This document shows, in pieces, positions 10,065 to 17,602 of a stretch of DNA of 64,000 nt; positions within the stretch are counted from its first letter, which is position 1; each line of letters starts with the position of its first letter. Below the pieces are notes generated by a model. It had not been told where the DNA came from and made no database searches. It saw only the letters and a list, made by a program, of their open reading frames with translations. Source of the stretch: Pseudoxanthomonas kalamensis DSM 18571 (GTDB lineage: Bacteria; Pseudomonadota; Gammaproteobacteria; Xanthomonadales; Xanthomonadaceae); the NCBI RefSeq assembly GCF_010211745.1, contig NZ_PDWQ01000006.1, positions 124,001-188,000 on the forward strand, given 5' to 3'. A program made the translations under genes and the position numbers.

Positions 10065-10886
10065 TTATCTGGCCCCCGCCGGCGCGTCCCGTCCCGCCGC
10101 CAGCTTGTCCAGCGCGGCGCGCAACTGCTCCGGCGGCAGGTAGCCACCCACTTGGTAGCCTTCGGCGTTGAAGATGGCCGGCGTGCCGTTGACGCCGACA
10201 CGCTGGCCGATGTCGTACTCCTTGCTCACCGGATTGGTGCATTCCTTGCCACCAGTCGCGAGCTTGTGCCCGGCCTTGGCCTCGGTCATGGCAAGCTTCG
10301 GGTCGGCCGCGCACCACACCGCGATCATCTTCTTGTGGTCCTCACTGCCCAGACCCATGCGCGGGTAGGCCAGGTATTCCACCGCGATGCCCTGCTTGTT
10401 GTAGTCGGCGATCTGCTCGTGCAGCTTGCGGCAGTAGCCGCATTCGACGTCGGTGAACACGCTGATCGTGTAGACCGGGTTCGGCGGCGCGAACACGATC
10501 CGCTCGCCGTGCGGAATGCTGTCGATCAGCTGCTTGCGGTAGTTGGCCAGGCCCACGCTGGCCTGGGCCGCGTCCATCCGGTTGGCCACGTCCAGCACGC
10601 TGCCCTGCATCAGGTAATTGCCGTCGTCGCTGACGTAGACCAGCTGGCCGGTGACGACGACCTCGCGGAAGCCGGCGAACGGCGCCGGACCGACGTAATC
10701 GACTTCCAGCTCCGGATTGATGGCCTTCAGGGCCTCGCGCGCGTTCTTCTCCGCGGCAGCGGCATCCGCCGGCGATGCCGCTGCGGTCACCGCCGTAGCG
10801 GCGGCGGATTGCGGCGCCTGGGCGCAAGCGGAAAGGCTGAGGCCGCCCACCAGGGCAGCAAGGATCGCGCGAAGCATGGAATTCAT
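10065..10886 (-). CDS. dsbC: Thiol:disulfide interchange protein DsbC, predicted lipoprotein
   Basis: 273 residues. DsbC is a periplasmic disulfide isomerase: an N-terminal dimerisation domain (about 50-115) and a thioredoxin-fold catalytic domain with the CGYC active site at 149-152, cis-Pro in NGTPA (235-236) and a second Cys pair at 192 and 216. All of these are present. The N-terminus reads LVGGLSLSACAQ: Cys21 sits in a good lipobox, so this version may be membrane-anchored, unlike soluble E. coli DsbC. The start at 10886 (MNSMLRAILAAL) gives a proper signal peptide; ATG 10877 is an alternative. It lies between xerD and purL on the same strand. Its reductant would be DsbD, which is not in the window. 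Confidence 0.93.
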   Translation of the reverse strand: MNSMLRAILAALVGGLSLSACAQAPQSAAATAVTAAASPADAAAAEKNAREALKAINPELEVDYVGPAPFAGFREVVVTGQLVYVSDDGNYLMQGSVLDVANRMDAAQASVGLANYRKQLIDSIPHGERIVFAPPNPVYTISVFTDVECGYCRKLHEQIADYNKQGIAVEYLAYPRMGLGSEDHKKMIAVWCAADPKLAMTEAKAGHKLATGGKECTNPVSKEYDIGQRVGVNGTPAIFNAEGYQVGGYLPPEQLRAALDKLAAGRDAPAGAR

Positions 10887-11011
10887 CGGAATGCGGCCAC
10901 CCTTGCGGGCGGCGGTTCTGGAGTCCTTGGAAGACGGGAATTCTCGCACAGACCGGCTGAAGACCGGCTTCCGCCCAGCGGTGGCGATTCAGATTCGCAC
11001 GAATCGTCCGG

Positions 11012-11031
11012 CCCGGCCATCCATGGCCGGG
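11012..11031. repeat. Palindromic hairpin followed by CGTTCGCC, copy A
   Basis: CCCGGCCAT-CC-ATGGCCGGG, followed directly by CGTTCGCC. A second hairpin with a different stem but the same CGTTCGCC suffix lies 111 bases away. Both are in the xerD-dsbC gap, so they may be small REP-like elements or transcription attenuators. Confidence 0.6.
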
Positions 11032-11122
11032 CGTTCGCCATGATCGCGGCATGCCGCATGCGTTGGCGAAAGATTCTCGCCTCTTCGCCTCGCAATGACG
11101 CAACTTGCGACAACTCTCCCGG

Positions 11123-11141
11123 CCCGGCGCAGCGCGCCGGG
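11123..11141. repeat. Palindromic hairpin followed by CGTTCGCC, copy B
   Basis: CCCGGCGC-AGC-GCGCCGGG followed by CGTTCGCC, the same arrangement as at 11012. It lies just after the xerD stop, so a terminator role is possible, but there is no T-run. Confidence 0.6.
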
Positions 11142-11184
11142 CGTTCGCCCAAGCCGCGCGGCATGCCGCGCAAGCAGCTTGGGC

Positions 11185-12138
11185 TCACCCCCTCGGGTGG
11201 TGTTTGGCGTGCAGGTGCCGCAGTTGTTCGCGGGCGACCAGGGTGTAGATCTGGGTGGTCGACAGCGAGCTGTGGCCCAACAGCATCTGCAGCGCGCGCA
11301 GATCGGCGCCGTGGTTCAGCAGATGGGTGGCGAAGCTGTGGCGCAGGCCGTGCGGACTGACCCTGGCCGGGTCGATCCCGACCGCGCCGGCATGGCGCTT
11401 GACCAGCACCCAGAACTGCTGTCGGCTCGGCGCCTGGCCATCGACACCGACGAACAGCGACTCGGCAGGCCGCTTGCCCAGCAGCTGTGGCCGTGACTGC
11501 TCCAGGTAACGCTGCAACCAGTGCTGCGATTCCTCGCCCAGCGGCACCAGCCGCTCCTTGCTGCCCTTGCCGGTGACCCGCAGCACGCCCTGGCGCAGGT
11601 TGACGGCCGTGGACGGCAGGTTGACCAGTTCGCTGACGCGCAGGCCGGCGGCGTACATCAGTTCGAGCATCGCCCGATCGCGCAGGCCCAGCGGAGTGTC
11701 CGTGTCCGGCGCGGCCAACAGCGCCTCGATCTGGCTCTCCGACAGCGCCTTGGGCAGCGAACGCGGCAACTTCGGCGGCTCCAGCAGCGCGGTCGGATCG
11801 TCGCCACGTGCGCCACGGCGAACGCACCAGCCGTAATACGCACGCAGTACCGACAGCAGCCGCGCCGTGCTGCGCGGCGAGTAGCCCTGTTCGGTGCGCC
11901 AGCGCAGGTATTCGAACAGCGCCGCGCGGTCGGCGCCGGCCAGGCCGCCGTCTTGACCATTGCGCCAGCGCGCGACGCCTTCCAGGTCGCGCCGGTAGCT
12001 GGCCAGGGTAGCTGGCGACAGGCCGTTCTCGGCCCAGAAGGCATCGAGGAACGCCTCGATCTGGCGCGCGTCGGCGTCGCCCAACTCGGGCAGGCGCATC
12101 ATCTGCTGGCGACGGTCGGCGGGACTGCGGGCGCTCAT
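11185..12138 (-). CDS. xerD: Tyrosine recombinase XerD
   Basis: 317 residues. XerD acts with XerC at dif to resolve chromosome dimers at the division septum under FtsK control. The N-terminal SAM-like core-binding domain covers about 20-110 and the catalytic domain 130-310. All catalytic residues are visible: Arg167 (AAGLRVSE), Lys191 (GKGSKE), His263 and Arg266 (HGLRH), His289 (LLGHSS) and the nucleophile Tyr298 (TTQIYT). XerD is preferred over XerC by overall similarity and by the dsbC neighbour, which is a common pairing; this remains a judgement by eye. The start could also be one of the Met pair at residues 13-14. It is divergent from the RDD gene with a 41-base gap. Confidence 0.93.
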   Translation of the reverse strand: MSARSPADRRQQMMRLPELGDADARQIEAFLDAFWAENGLSPATLASYRRDLEGVARWRNGQDGGLAGADRAALFEYLRWRTEQGYSPRSTARLLSVLRAYYGWCVRRGARGDDPTALLEPPKLPRSLPKALSESQIEALLAAPDTDTPLGLRDRAMLELMYAAGLRVSELVNLPSTAVNLRQGVLRVTGKGSKERLVPLGEESQHWLQRYLEQSRPQLLGKRPAESLFVGVDGQAPSRQQFWVLVKRHAGAVGIDPARVSPHGLRHSFATHLLNHGADLRALQMLLGHSSLSTTQIYTLVAREQLRHLHAKHHPRG

Positions 12139-12179
12139 CCGGCAAGCTTAGTGCATGCTCCAGCGGCTATCCTTTCGCG

Positions 12180-12656
12180 ATGGAAAACGCTGCCCCGCCC
12201 GCGCAACGGCCCCGCGCCCTGATCGGCTGGCGCCTGCTGGCGCTGCTGTACGACCTGTGGCCGGTACTGGCCCTGTGGATGCTGGTCTCGCTGGCCTTCA
12301 CCCTGGGTTTCACCTTTCTAGGCCACCACGCCGATCGCGAAAACATCGCCCCCTTCAGTGCCCTGCAATGGCTGCTGTGGCTGAGCTGCTGGGGCGTGGC
12401 CGGCGTGTACGCCACGCTCAGCTGGCGGCGCGGTGGACAGACGCTGGGCATGCGTCCGTGGCGGCTCGCGGTCAGGTCGGTCGACGGCGGCACGGCCAGC
12501 CTCAAATCACTGTGGCTGCGCTACGCGGTCGCCACCCTGTCGCTGCTGCTGGCCGGGATCGGATTCTGGTGGGCGTGGCTGGATCGCGATCGTTTGACGT
12601 GGCACGACCGTTTCAGCGGGACACGCCTGATCCGGGTACCGAAGAGGACTTCCTAA
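12180..12656 (+). CDS. RDD family membrane protein
   Basis: 158 residues. It has the RDD domain layout: an Arg/Asp motif in the first helix (GWRLLALLYDLWPV), two further hydrophobic helices (about 35-60 and 65-85), a GGQTLGMRPWRLAV segment, then a last helix and DRLTWHDRFSGT, typical of the family C-terminus. The function of this family is not settled; some members are proposed ion antiporters. It is divergent from xerD and appears monocistronic, since the next gene is on the other strand. Confidence 0.88.
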   Translation: MENAAPPAQRPRALIGWRLLALLYDLWPVLALWMLVSLAFTLGFTFLGHHADRENIAPFSALQWLLWLSCWGVAGVYATLSWRRGGQTLGMRPWRLAVRSVDGGTASLKSLWLRYAVATLSLLLAGIGFWWAWLDRDRLTWHDRFSGTRLIRVPKRTS

Positions 12657-12730
12657 CCACCACTTCTCCAACACATCGCCGTGCAGTCATATATCCCACA
12701 TCACCAACATTGACTCGAATACCACGTGGG

Positions 12731-13222
12731 TTATGGCGAATGCTCTTGGATTTTGCAGTTTTCAGGGAGCTTGATATCAAAGGATCGACCACTCTTGCCA
12801 GAACGGCTCGCCTCAAACCGTTTGAATTCCATAAGCTCTGCCGTCCGAAGATTGAACAGCATGTTCACACTCGAATTGAATGACTTGTCCTGGGTATATC
12901 CAGGATCACGGAATTGGATATAGATGTAATACGGCAGGCTTGATTCGTCGTGATGCCAGGACCCTGTAATCTGCACATCACTCTTCGACTTCGAACGAAT
13001 GTATCGGGCTGCGCACGTCGGAAGATCGTTCACGTGCATGCCGGCATGAAATCGAACACTAGGTGCACTGCCGTCAAGACCCGAGATGCTTAAAAAGACG
13101 GAACCAAACGAGGCAGGGATCTCCGGGATATTGCCGTCCGGTTGCAGGGTAAGAATCCGGTCTTCGTGCGCATGCACAGCGCCAGCGAGCAACGCCAAAA
13201 ACAGCAAGCAAGACTTCTTCAT
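12731..13222 (-). CDS. Hypothetical exported protein, third gene of the lptFG operon
   Basis: 163 residues. It begins MKKSCLLFLALLAGAVHAHE, a clear signal peptide with cleavage after AHA, so the product is periplasmic or secreted. Two Cys remain in the mature part (PTCAARY and ENCKIQ), which could form one disulfide. No membrane segment follows, and I do not recognise the family. The start at 13222 lies five bases after the lptG stop (13228), which suggests co-transcription. Base composition is lower in GC than in lptG. A direct link to LPS transport is only a positional guess. Confidence 0.75.
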   Translation of the reverse strand: MKKSCLLFLALLAGAVHAHEDRILTLQPDGNIPEIPASFGSVFLSISGLDGSAPSVRFHAGMHVNDLPTCAARYIRSKSKSDVQITGSWHHDESSLPYYIYIQFRDPGYTQDKSFNSSVNMLFNLRTAELMEFKRFEASRSGKSGRSFDIKLPENCKIQEHSP

Positions 13223-13227
13223 TCCGG

Positions 13228-14331
13228 TCAACTGCTGCGCCGCCGGAACAGCCAGGCCGAGATCGACAGCATCAGGATCGGCGGCAGCGCATAGGCGATG
13301 CGGAAGTCGAACTTGAATGCCGCCGCCAGCCGGCTGAACTGCAACTGCAGCACCCAGAAGGCCAGCGCGAACACGATGCCCAGGAACAGCCGCTTGCCCA
13401 GTCCGCCGCTGCGCAGGTTGCCGAAGGCGAACGGAATCGCCGCCAGGCACAACGCCAGCACATTCAGCGGATAGAACCAGCGGCTCCAGTAGTTGTCTTC
13501 GTATTCGCGCGCATCCAGCTCGTTGCGCTTGCGGTAGTCGATGCTGCGCGCCAGATCGCGGGCGCTCATGTAGCGCGGATTGGTCAGCCCCGCCGCCAGC
13601 GAGGCCACGTCCAGTTTCGACTCCCAGCGCTCGCTGTCGATCCGCTCGCGGCTGGCCGAACGCTCGTGGAAGGTCGTGCGGACCACGTCGTTCAAGCGCC
13701 AGTTGCCGTCGATGTGGTCGGCGGTGGCGGCGTGGGCGATCGACTGCAGGCGGCCGTCGTCGGCCACTTCGTACAGGCGCACGTCGCGCAACTGCAGCCA
13801 CTGCTTGCCGTCGTCCAGGCGCTCTTCGCCATTCTGCGCGTTCAGGAACACGTTGCCTTCGCGCGCCCACAGGCCGGAATAGCGGGCCACTGCCACATCG
13901 CCGCTGCGCGCGGTGGCCTTCAGCGCGATGGCCTGCTGCTGGCCCCATACGCCGACCGTTTCCATGCTCACCACCATCAGCCCGGTCAGCAGGGCCAGCG
14001 CCACCGCCACCGACACGCTCAATCGCTTGCGCGACAGGCCCAGCGCGCGCAAGGCGGTCAGTTCGGAACTGGCGGCCATCTGCCCCAGCCCCATCAGGGC
14101 ACCGATCACCGCCGCGGTCGGAAACAGTATGTAGGCGCGGCGCGGCACCGTGTAGGCCACCCAGGCCACCGCGTGGCCGAAGCTGTAACCGCCCTGGCCG
14201 ATGTCCTCGGCCTGGTCGGCCAGACCAAGCATGACATCCAGACCCAGCAGCACTGCCCAGACCAGCAGCACGGTGCCCAGCACCACCCGGCCGACGTACA
14301 GATCATGAAGGTTTGGGCGCAGGCGGATCAT
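13228..14331 (-). CDS. lptG: LPS export ABC transporter permease LptG
   Basis: 367 residues, near the family norm of 360. LptG is half of the LptB2FG inner membrane complex that pulls lipopolysaccharide from the outer leaflet onto the periplasmic LptC/A bridge. The YjgP/YjgQ fold is visible: helices near 15-35, 60-80 and 100-120, a periplasmic jellyroll domain (about 135-270) and three C-terminal helices. The start overlaps the end of lptF by four bases (ATGA), which indicates translational coupling. LptG is called because it is the second gene and begins RLRPNLHDLYVGR..L..VL. Confidence 0.95.
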   Translation of the reverse strand: MIRLRPNLHDLYVGRVVLGTVLLVWAVLLGLDVMLGLADQAEDIGQGGYSFGHAVAWVAYTVPRRAYILFPTAAVIGALMGLGQMAASSELTALRALGLSRKRLSVSVAVALALLTGLMVVSMETVGVWGQQQAIALKATARSGDVAVARYSGLWAREGNVFLNAQNGEERLDDGKQWLQLRDVRLYEVADDGRLQSIAHAATADHIDGNWRLNDVVRTTFHERSASRERIDSERWESKLDVASLAAGLTNPRYMSARDLARSIDYRKRNELDAREYEDNYWSRWFYPLNVLALCLAAIPFAFGNLRSGGLGKRLFLGIVFALAFWVLQLQFSRLAAAFKFDFRIAYALPPILMLSISAWLFRRRSS

Positions 14332-15413
14332 GTCGCCGCCTTGCCGCGCGGTCGCGACAACCGGCCGTCATGCGCATACCACCACACCGCCAGCGCCAGC
14401 AGCGGCAGGCTCAGCCACCACAGGCCGGCCGCGGGCGGCAACTTGCCGTCGGCCAGCGCCTGGGTACCGTTGATCATCAGCAGCGTGCCGACCAGATAGC
14501 CCATGAATCCCAGCATGATCCGGCCATAGCGCCCTTGCCGCGGCAGGCTGCGCGCCAACGGCAGCGCCAGCAGTGCGAAGGCCAGCGCCAGCAGCGGCGG
14601 AGTGATGCGCGCATGCAGCTGGGCATTGGCTTCCGGGCGCGGATCGCCCAGCAATGCCGGTGTCGGCAGCATTTCCGGGTCGGTGGCATCGCGCACGTCC
14701 TCGCGATCCGGCAACGCCAGTTCGTTCTGGGCGAAACGCATCAGCCGGTAGTCCAGGCCGTCGTCCAGCGGGCCTTCGACCCGGAAACCCTTGTTCAACC
14801 GCAGGTAGCGGTCGGTATCGCCTTCGAAGAACATGTCGCCGCCCTGTGCGGTGACCACGTCCAGCCGGTCCTCAGTCTGCCGCTGCACGAACACCCGTTC
14901 GATGTGGGTGCCTTCCCCGGAGATCCCGCCCACGTAGATCACGCTGCCGTTGGGCAGGGTGGTGAACTTGCCGGCGTCGAAACCCGCGACCACCAGGCTC
15001 TTGTTGGCGTTGGCGATCATCTCCTGCCCGGTCCGCTGCGCCCACGGGCCCAGCCACAGCGACAGCAGCCCGACCACCACCACCACCGGCAGCACCACCG
15101 CCAGCAACGGCCGCAGCAACCGCCCCGGCCCGACCCCGACCGAGGCCAGCACCGGCATCTCCGAATCGCGGTACATGCGGGCGAAGGCCAGCATCAGCCC
15201 CAGCATCAGCGCCATCGGCAGGATCAGCGGCAGGTAGTTGAGCAGCTGCAGCCCCAGCTGGGACAGCATCAGGGTGGCCGGGATGCGGCCTTCGGCGATC
15301 TTGCCCAGCAGGTCGGCCATCACCCCGCCCAGGCTGACCACCAGCAGCACCATCAAGGTGGCCAGGAAGCTCTGGGTGAAATCCCGCAACAGGTGGCGAT
15401 CCAGCCTCGACAT
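14328..15413 (-). CDS. lptF: LPS export ABC transporter permease LptF
   Basis: 361 residues. Partner permease of LptG. It begins MSRLDRHLLRDFTQSF, typical of LptF, followed by a first hydrophobic helix (TLMVLLVVSLGGVM). Further helices lie around 50-75 and 95-120, a periplasmic beta-jellyroll domain in the middle, and three C-terminal helices near 270-345. It is first in the lptF-lptG-163 aa operon and divergent from pepA, a classical arrangement in gammaproteobacteria. Confidence 0.95.
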   Translation of the reverse strand: MSRLDRHLLRDFTQSFLATLMVLLVVSLGGVMADLLGKIAEGRIPATLMLSQLGLQLLNYLPLILPMALMLGLMLAFARMYRDSEMPVLASVGVGPGRLLRPLLAVVLPVVVVVGLLSLWLGPWAQRTGQEMIANANKSLVVAGFDAGKFTTLPNGSVIYVGGISGEGTHIERVFVQRQTEDRLDVVTAQGGDMFFEGDTDRYLRLNKGFRVEGPLDDGLDYRLMRFAQNELALPDREDVRDATDPEMLPTPALLGDPRPEANAQLHARITPPLLALAFALLALPLARSLPRQGRYGRIMLGFMGYLVGTLLMINGTQALADGKLPPAAGLWWLSLPLLALAVWWYAHDGRLSRPRGKAAT

Positions 15414-15423
15414 GGGTCTTGTC

Positions 15424-15430
15424 TTATAAT
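15424..15430. promoter_or_regulatory. Possible -10 element in the lptF/pepA divergent region
   Basis: TTATAAT on the plus strand, ATTATAA on the minus strand, in the 148-base gap between lptF and pepA. It is the only good -10-like hexamer there and could serve either direction. No matching -35 box is clear, so the assignment is weak. Confidence 0.35.
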
Positions 15431-15561
15431 TTCAGGTTCTTTTCGCAGGTCGCCGGAACGTTCCGCCCGCCTGGGATCCGCCTTCGCGTCGCCAGGAAGG
15501 CAGGTGCCGGGAAGAGGCGATTGTACGTATCTGGCCACCCTATGACTCGGAAATCTGCGCA

Positions 15562-17046
15562 ATGACCCTGGAATTCGTGCTGAACCAAGACGCCCCGGCT
15601 GCCGCCGGCTTCGACTGCATCGTCATCGGCGCGTTCGCCGACAAGAGCCTGACCGCCGCCGGTCGCGCCCTCGACGACGCCAGCGGCGGTCGCCTGTCGG
15701 CCCTGCTGGAGCGCGGCGACATCGACGGCAAGACCGGCAGGACCACCCTGCTGCACGACCTGCCCGGCGTCGCCGCGGCGCGCGTGCTGGTGATCGGGCT
15801 GGGCGAACCGGCCAAGTTCGGCGTGCCGCAATACCTCAAGTCGGTGGCTGACGCGGTCCGCGCGCTGAAGTCCGGCCCGGCGGCCTCGGCGCTGTTCACC
15901 CTCGCCGAACTGCAGGTGAAGGGACGCGACGCCGCCTGGAACATCCGCCAAGCCGTGGCCGCCGCCGACCATGCCAGCTACCGCTACACCGCCACCCTGG
16001 GCAAGAAAAAGGCCGACGAACCCGGCCTGACCCGCCTGGCCATCGCCGGCGACGACGCGACCGCGCTGGCCCAGGGCGAAGCCATCGCCGACGGCGTCAA
16101 GTTCGCCCGCGACTTGGGCAACCTGCCGCCGAACATCTGCAACCCGGCCTACATCGCCGAACAGTCGCGCAGCTTCGCCGAAGCCAACGGCGCCGAGGCC
16201 GAGATCCTCGACGAGGCACAGATGGAAGCGCTGGGCATGGGTTCGCTGCTGGCCGTGGCCCGCGGTTCGGCCAACCGCCCGCACCTGGTGGTGCTGAAGT
16301 GGAGCGGCCTGAAGGACGCCGGCGACAGCGGCAAGCCCTACGTGCTGGTCGGCAAGGGCATCACCTTCGACACCGGCGGCGTCAACCTGAAGACTCAGGG
16401 CGGCATCGAGGAAATGAAGTACGACATGTGCGGCGGCGCCACCGTGCTGGGCACCTTCGTCGCCGCGGTGCGGATGAAGCTGCCAATCAACCTGATCGCG
16501 ATCGTGCCGGCGGTGGAAAACGCCATCGACGGCAACGCCTACCGCCCCTCCGACGTGATCACCAGCATGTCCGGCAAGACCATCGAGGTCGGCAACACCG
16601 ATGCCGAGGGCCGGCTGATCCTGTGCGACGCACTGACCTACGCCGAACGCTTCCAGCCCAAGGCCCTGATCGACGTGGCCACCCTGACCGGCGCCTGCAT
16701 CGTCGCCCTGGGCCACTACGCCACCGGCCTGATGAGCAAGCACGACGACCTGGCCGGCGAACTGCTGGCCGCCGGCGAGCACGTGTTCGACCGCGCCTGG
16801 CGCCTGCCGCTGTGGGACGAATACCAGACCCTGCTCAGCTCGACCTTCGCCGACGTCTACAACATCGGCGGCCGCTGGGCCGGCGCCATCACCGCCGGCT
16901 GCTTCCTGTCGCGCTTCGCCGAGGATCAGCGCTGGGCGCATCTGGACATCGCCGGCGTCGCCAACGGCCAGGGCAAGAACGGCATGGCTACCGGCCGACC
17001 GGTCGGCCTGTTGAGCCAGTGGCTGCTGGACCGCGTCGAGAAGTGA
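15562..17046 (+). CDS. pepA: Leucyl aminopeptidase (M17)
   Basis: 494 residues, usual length. A cytosolic two-metal aminopeptidase that removes N-terminal residues; in E. coli the same protein (XerA) also binds DNA at Xer and carAB sites. The catalytic domain motifs are complete: Lys265 and Asp270 in [11 protein letters not shown], Lys277, Asp288, and the signature NTDAEGRL at 346-352 with Asp347, Glu349 and Arg351. The N-terminal macro-like domain covers about 1-160. It starts a same-strand run with holC and valS, a conserved order in gammaproteobacteria. Confidence 0.97.
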   Translation: MTLEFVLNQDAPAAAGFDCIVIGAFADKSLTAAGRALDDASGGRLSALLERGDIDGKTGRTTLLHDLPGVAAARVLVIGLGEPAKFGVPQYLKSVADAVRALKSGPAASALFTLAELQVKGRDAAWNIRQAVAAADHASYRYTATLGKKKADEPGLTRLAIAGDDATALAQGEAIADGVKFARDLGNLPPNICNPAYIAEQSRSFAEANGAEAEILDEAQMEALGMGSLLAVARGSANRPHLVVLKWSGLKDAGDSGKPYVLVGKGITFDTGGVNLKTQGGIEEMKYDMCGGATVLGTFVAAVRMKLPINLIAIVPAVENAIDGNAYRPSDVITSMSGKTIEVGNTDAEGRLILCDALTYAERFQPKALIDVATLTGACIVALGHYATGLMSKHDDLAGELLAAGEHVFDRAWRLPLWDEYQTLLSSTFADVYNIGGRWAGAITAGCFLSRFAEDQRWAHLDIAGVANGQGKNGMATGRPVGLLSQWLLDRVEK

Positions 17047-17059
17047 GCGCAGTGAGGTG

Positions 17060-17100
17060 AGGAGTGAGCAAAGCACTGCTCCCACTCGCTTCTCACTCCT
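17060..17100. repeat. Inverted repeat between pepA and holC
   Basis: AGGAGTGAG (17060-17068) pairs with CTCACTCCT (17092-17100) across a 23-base loop. The whole 75-base pepA-holC gap is built from GTGAG/CTCAC words, so it may be an intergenic repeat element or an attenuating hairpin. Confidence 0.6.
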
Positions 17101-17121
17101 CCCCACTCGCCCCTGCCTTCT

Positions 17122-17547
17122 ATGCCCCGCGCCGACTTCTACCTGATCGCCAAGCCGCGCTTTCTGGAAGAGCCGCTGCGGCTGGTCTGCGAACTGGCGC
17201 GCAAGGCCTACGAAGCCAACCAGTGGACCCTGGTGCTGGCGCGCGACGCCGCCCAGGCCGAAGCACTGGACGAACTGCTATGGGCCTTCGACGAAGAGGC
17301 CTACGTGCCGCACCAGATCGCCGGCACCGACGAGGACGATGACCTGACCCCGGTGCTGATCGCCGCGCCGGAGTTCGATGCGCCGTCGCGGGCACTGGTC
17401 ATCAATCTGCGCGACGACGCCTGGCTGGGCGCCTGTGAACGGATACTGGAAGTGGTCCCCGCCGACCCGGCTGCGCGCGAACCGTTGCGCGAGCGCTGGA
17501 AGCAGTACAAGGCGCTGGGACTGGAACTGAACAAATACGACATGTAG
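17122..17547 (+). CDS. holC: DNA polymerase III chi subunit
   Basis: 141 residues (E. coli HolC 147). Chi bridges single-strand-binding protein to psi and the clamp loader. The sequence shows the family pattern: [13 protein letters not shown] at the start, a helix [14 protein letters not shown], the strand [19 protein letters not shown], then FVPH-like YVPHQIA. A C-terminal RER(W)K..K..G.ELNKYDM segment is conserved in proteobacterial HolC. It lies between pepA and valS as in many gammaproteobacteria. A candidate partner, psi, lies at 21046-21462. Confidence 0.93.
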   Translation: MPRADFYLIAKPRFLEEPLRLVCELARKAYEANQWTLVLARDAAQAEALDELLWAFDEEAYVPHQIAGTDEDDDLTPVLIAAPEFDAPSRALVINLRDDAWLGACERILEVVPADPAAREPLRERWKQYKALGLELNKYDM

Positions 17548-17550
17548 CCA

Positions 17551-17583
17551 TCTCCCCTCTCCCCTGCCTGCGGGGGAAGGGTC
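17551..17583. repeat. GC-rich palindromic intergenic repeat before valS
   Basis: The CCCCTCTCCCC...CGGGGGAAGGGTC stretch fills the holC-valS gap. Its CCCC/GGGG hairpin and GGGGGAAGG end match the element found inside valS at 19595-19638. It looks like a copy of a dispersed short repeat. Confidence 0.65.
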
Positions 17584-17602
17584 ATTTCTCCCGAATACGA
17601 CG

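Noticed and set aside
5991-11360. A 1789-codon open frame on the plus strand opposite purL and dsbC
   Set aside because: It is antisense to two certain genes, is rich in Arg, His and Gln as expected of a shadow frame in GC-rich DNA, and shows no domain.
15424-17106. A 560-codon minus-strand frame opposite pepA
   Set aside because: pepA has all catalytic motifs in the other strand; this frame is its complement.
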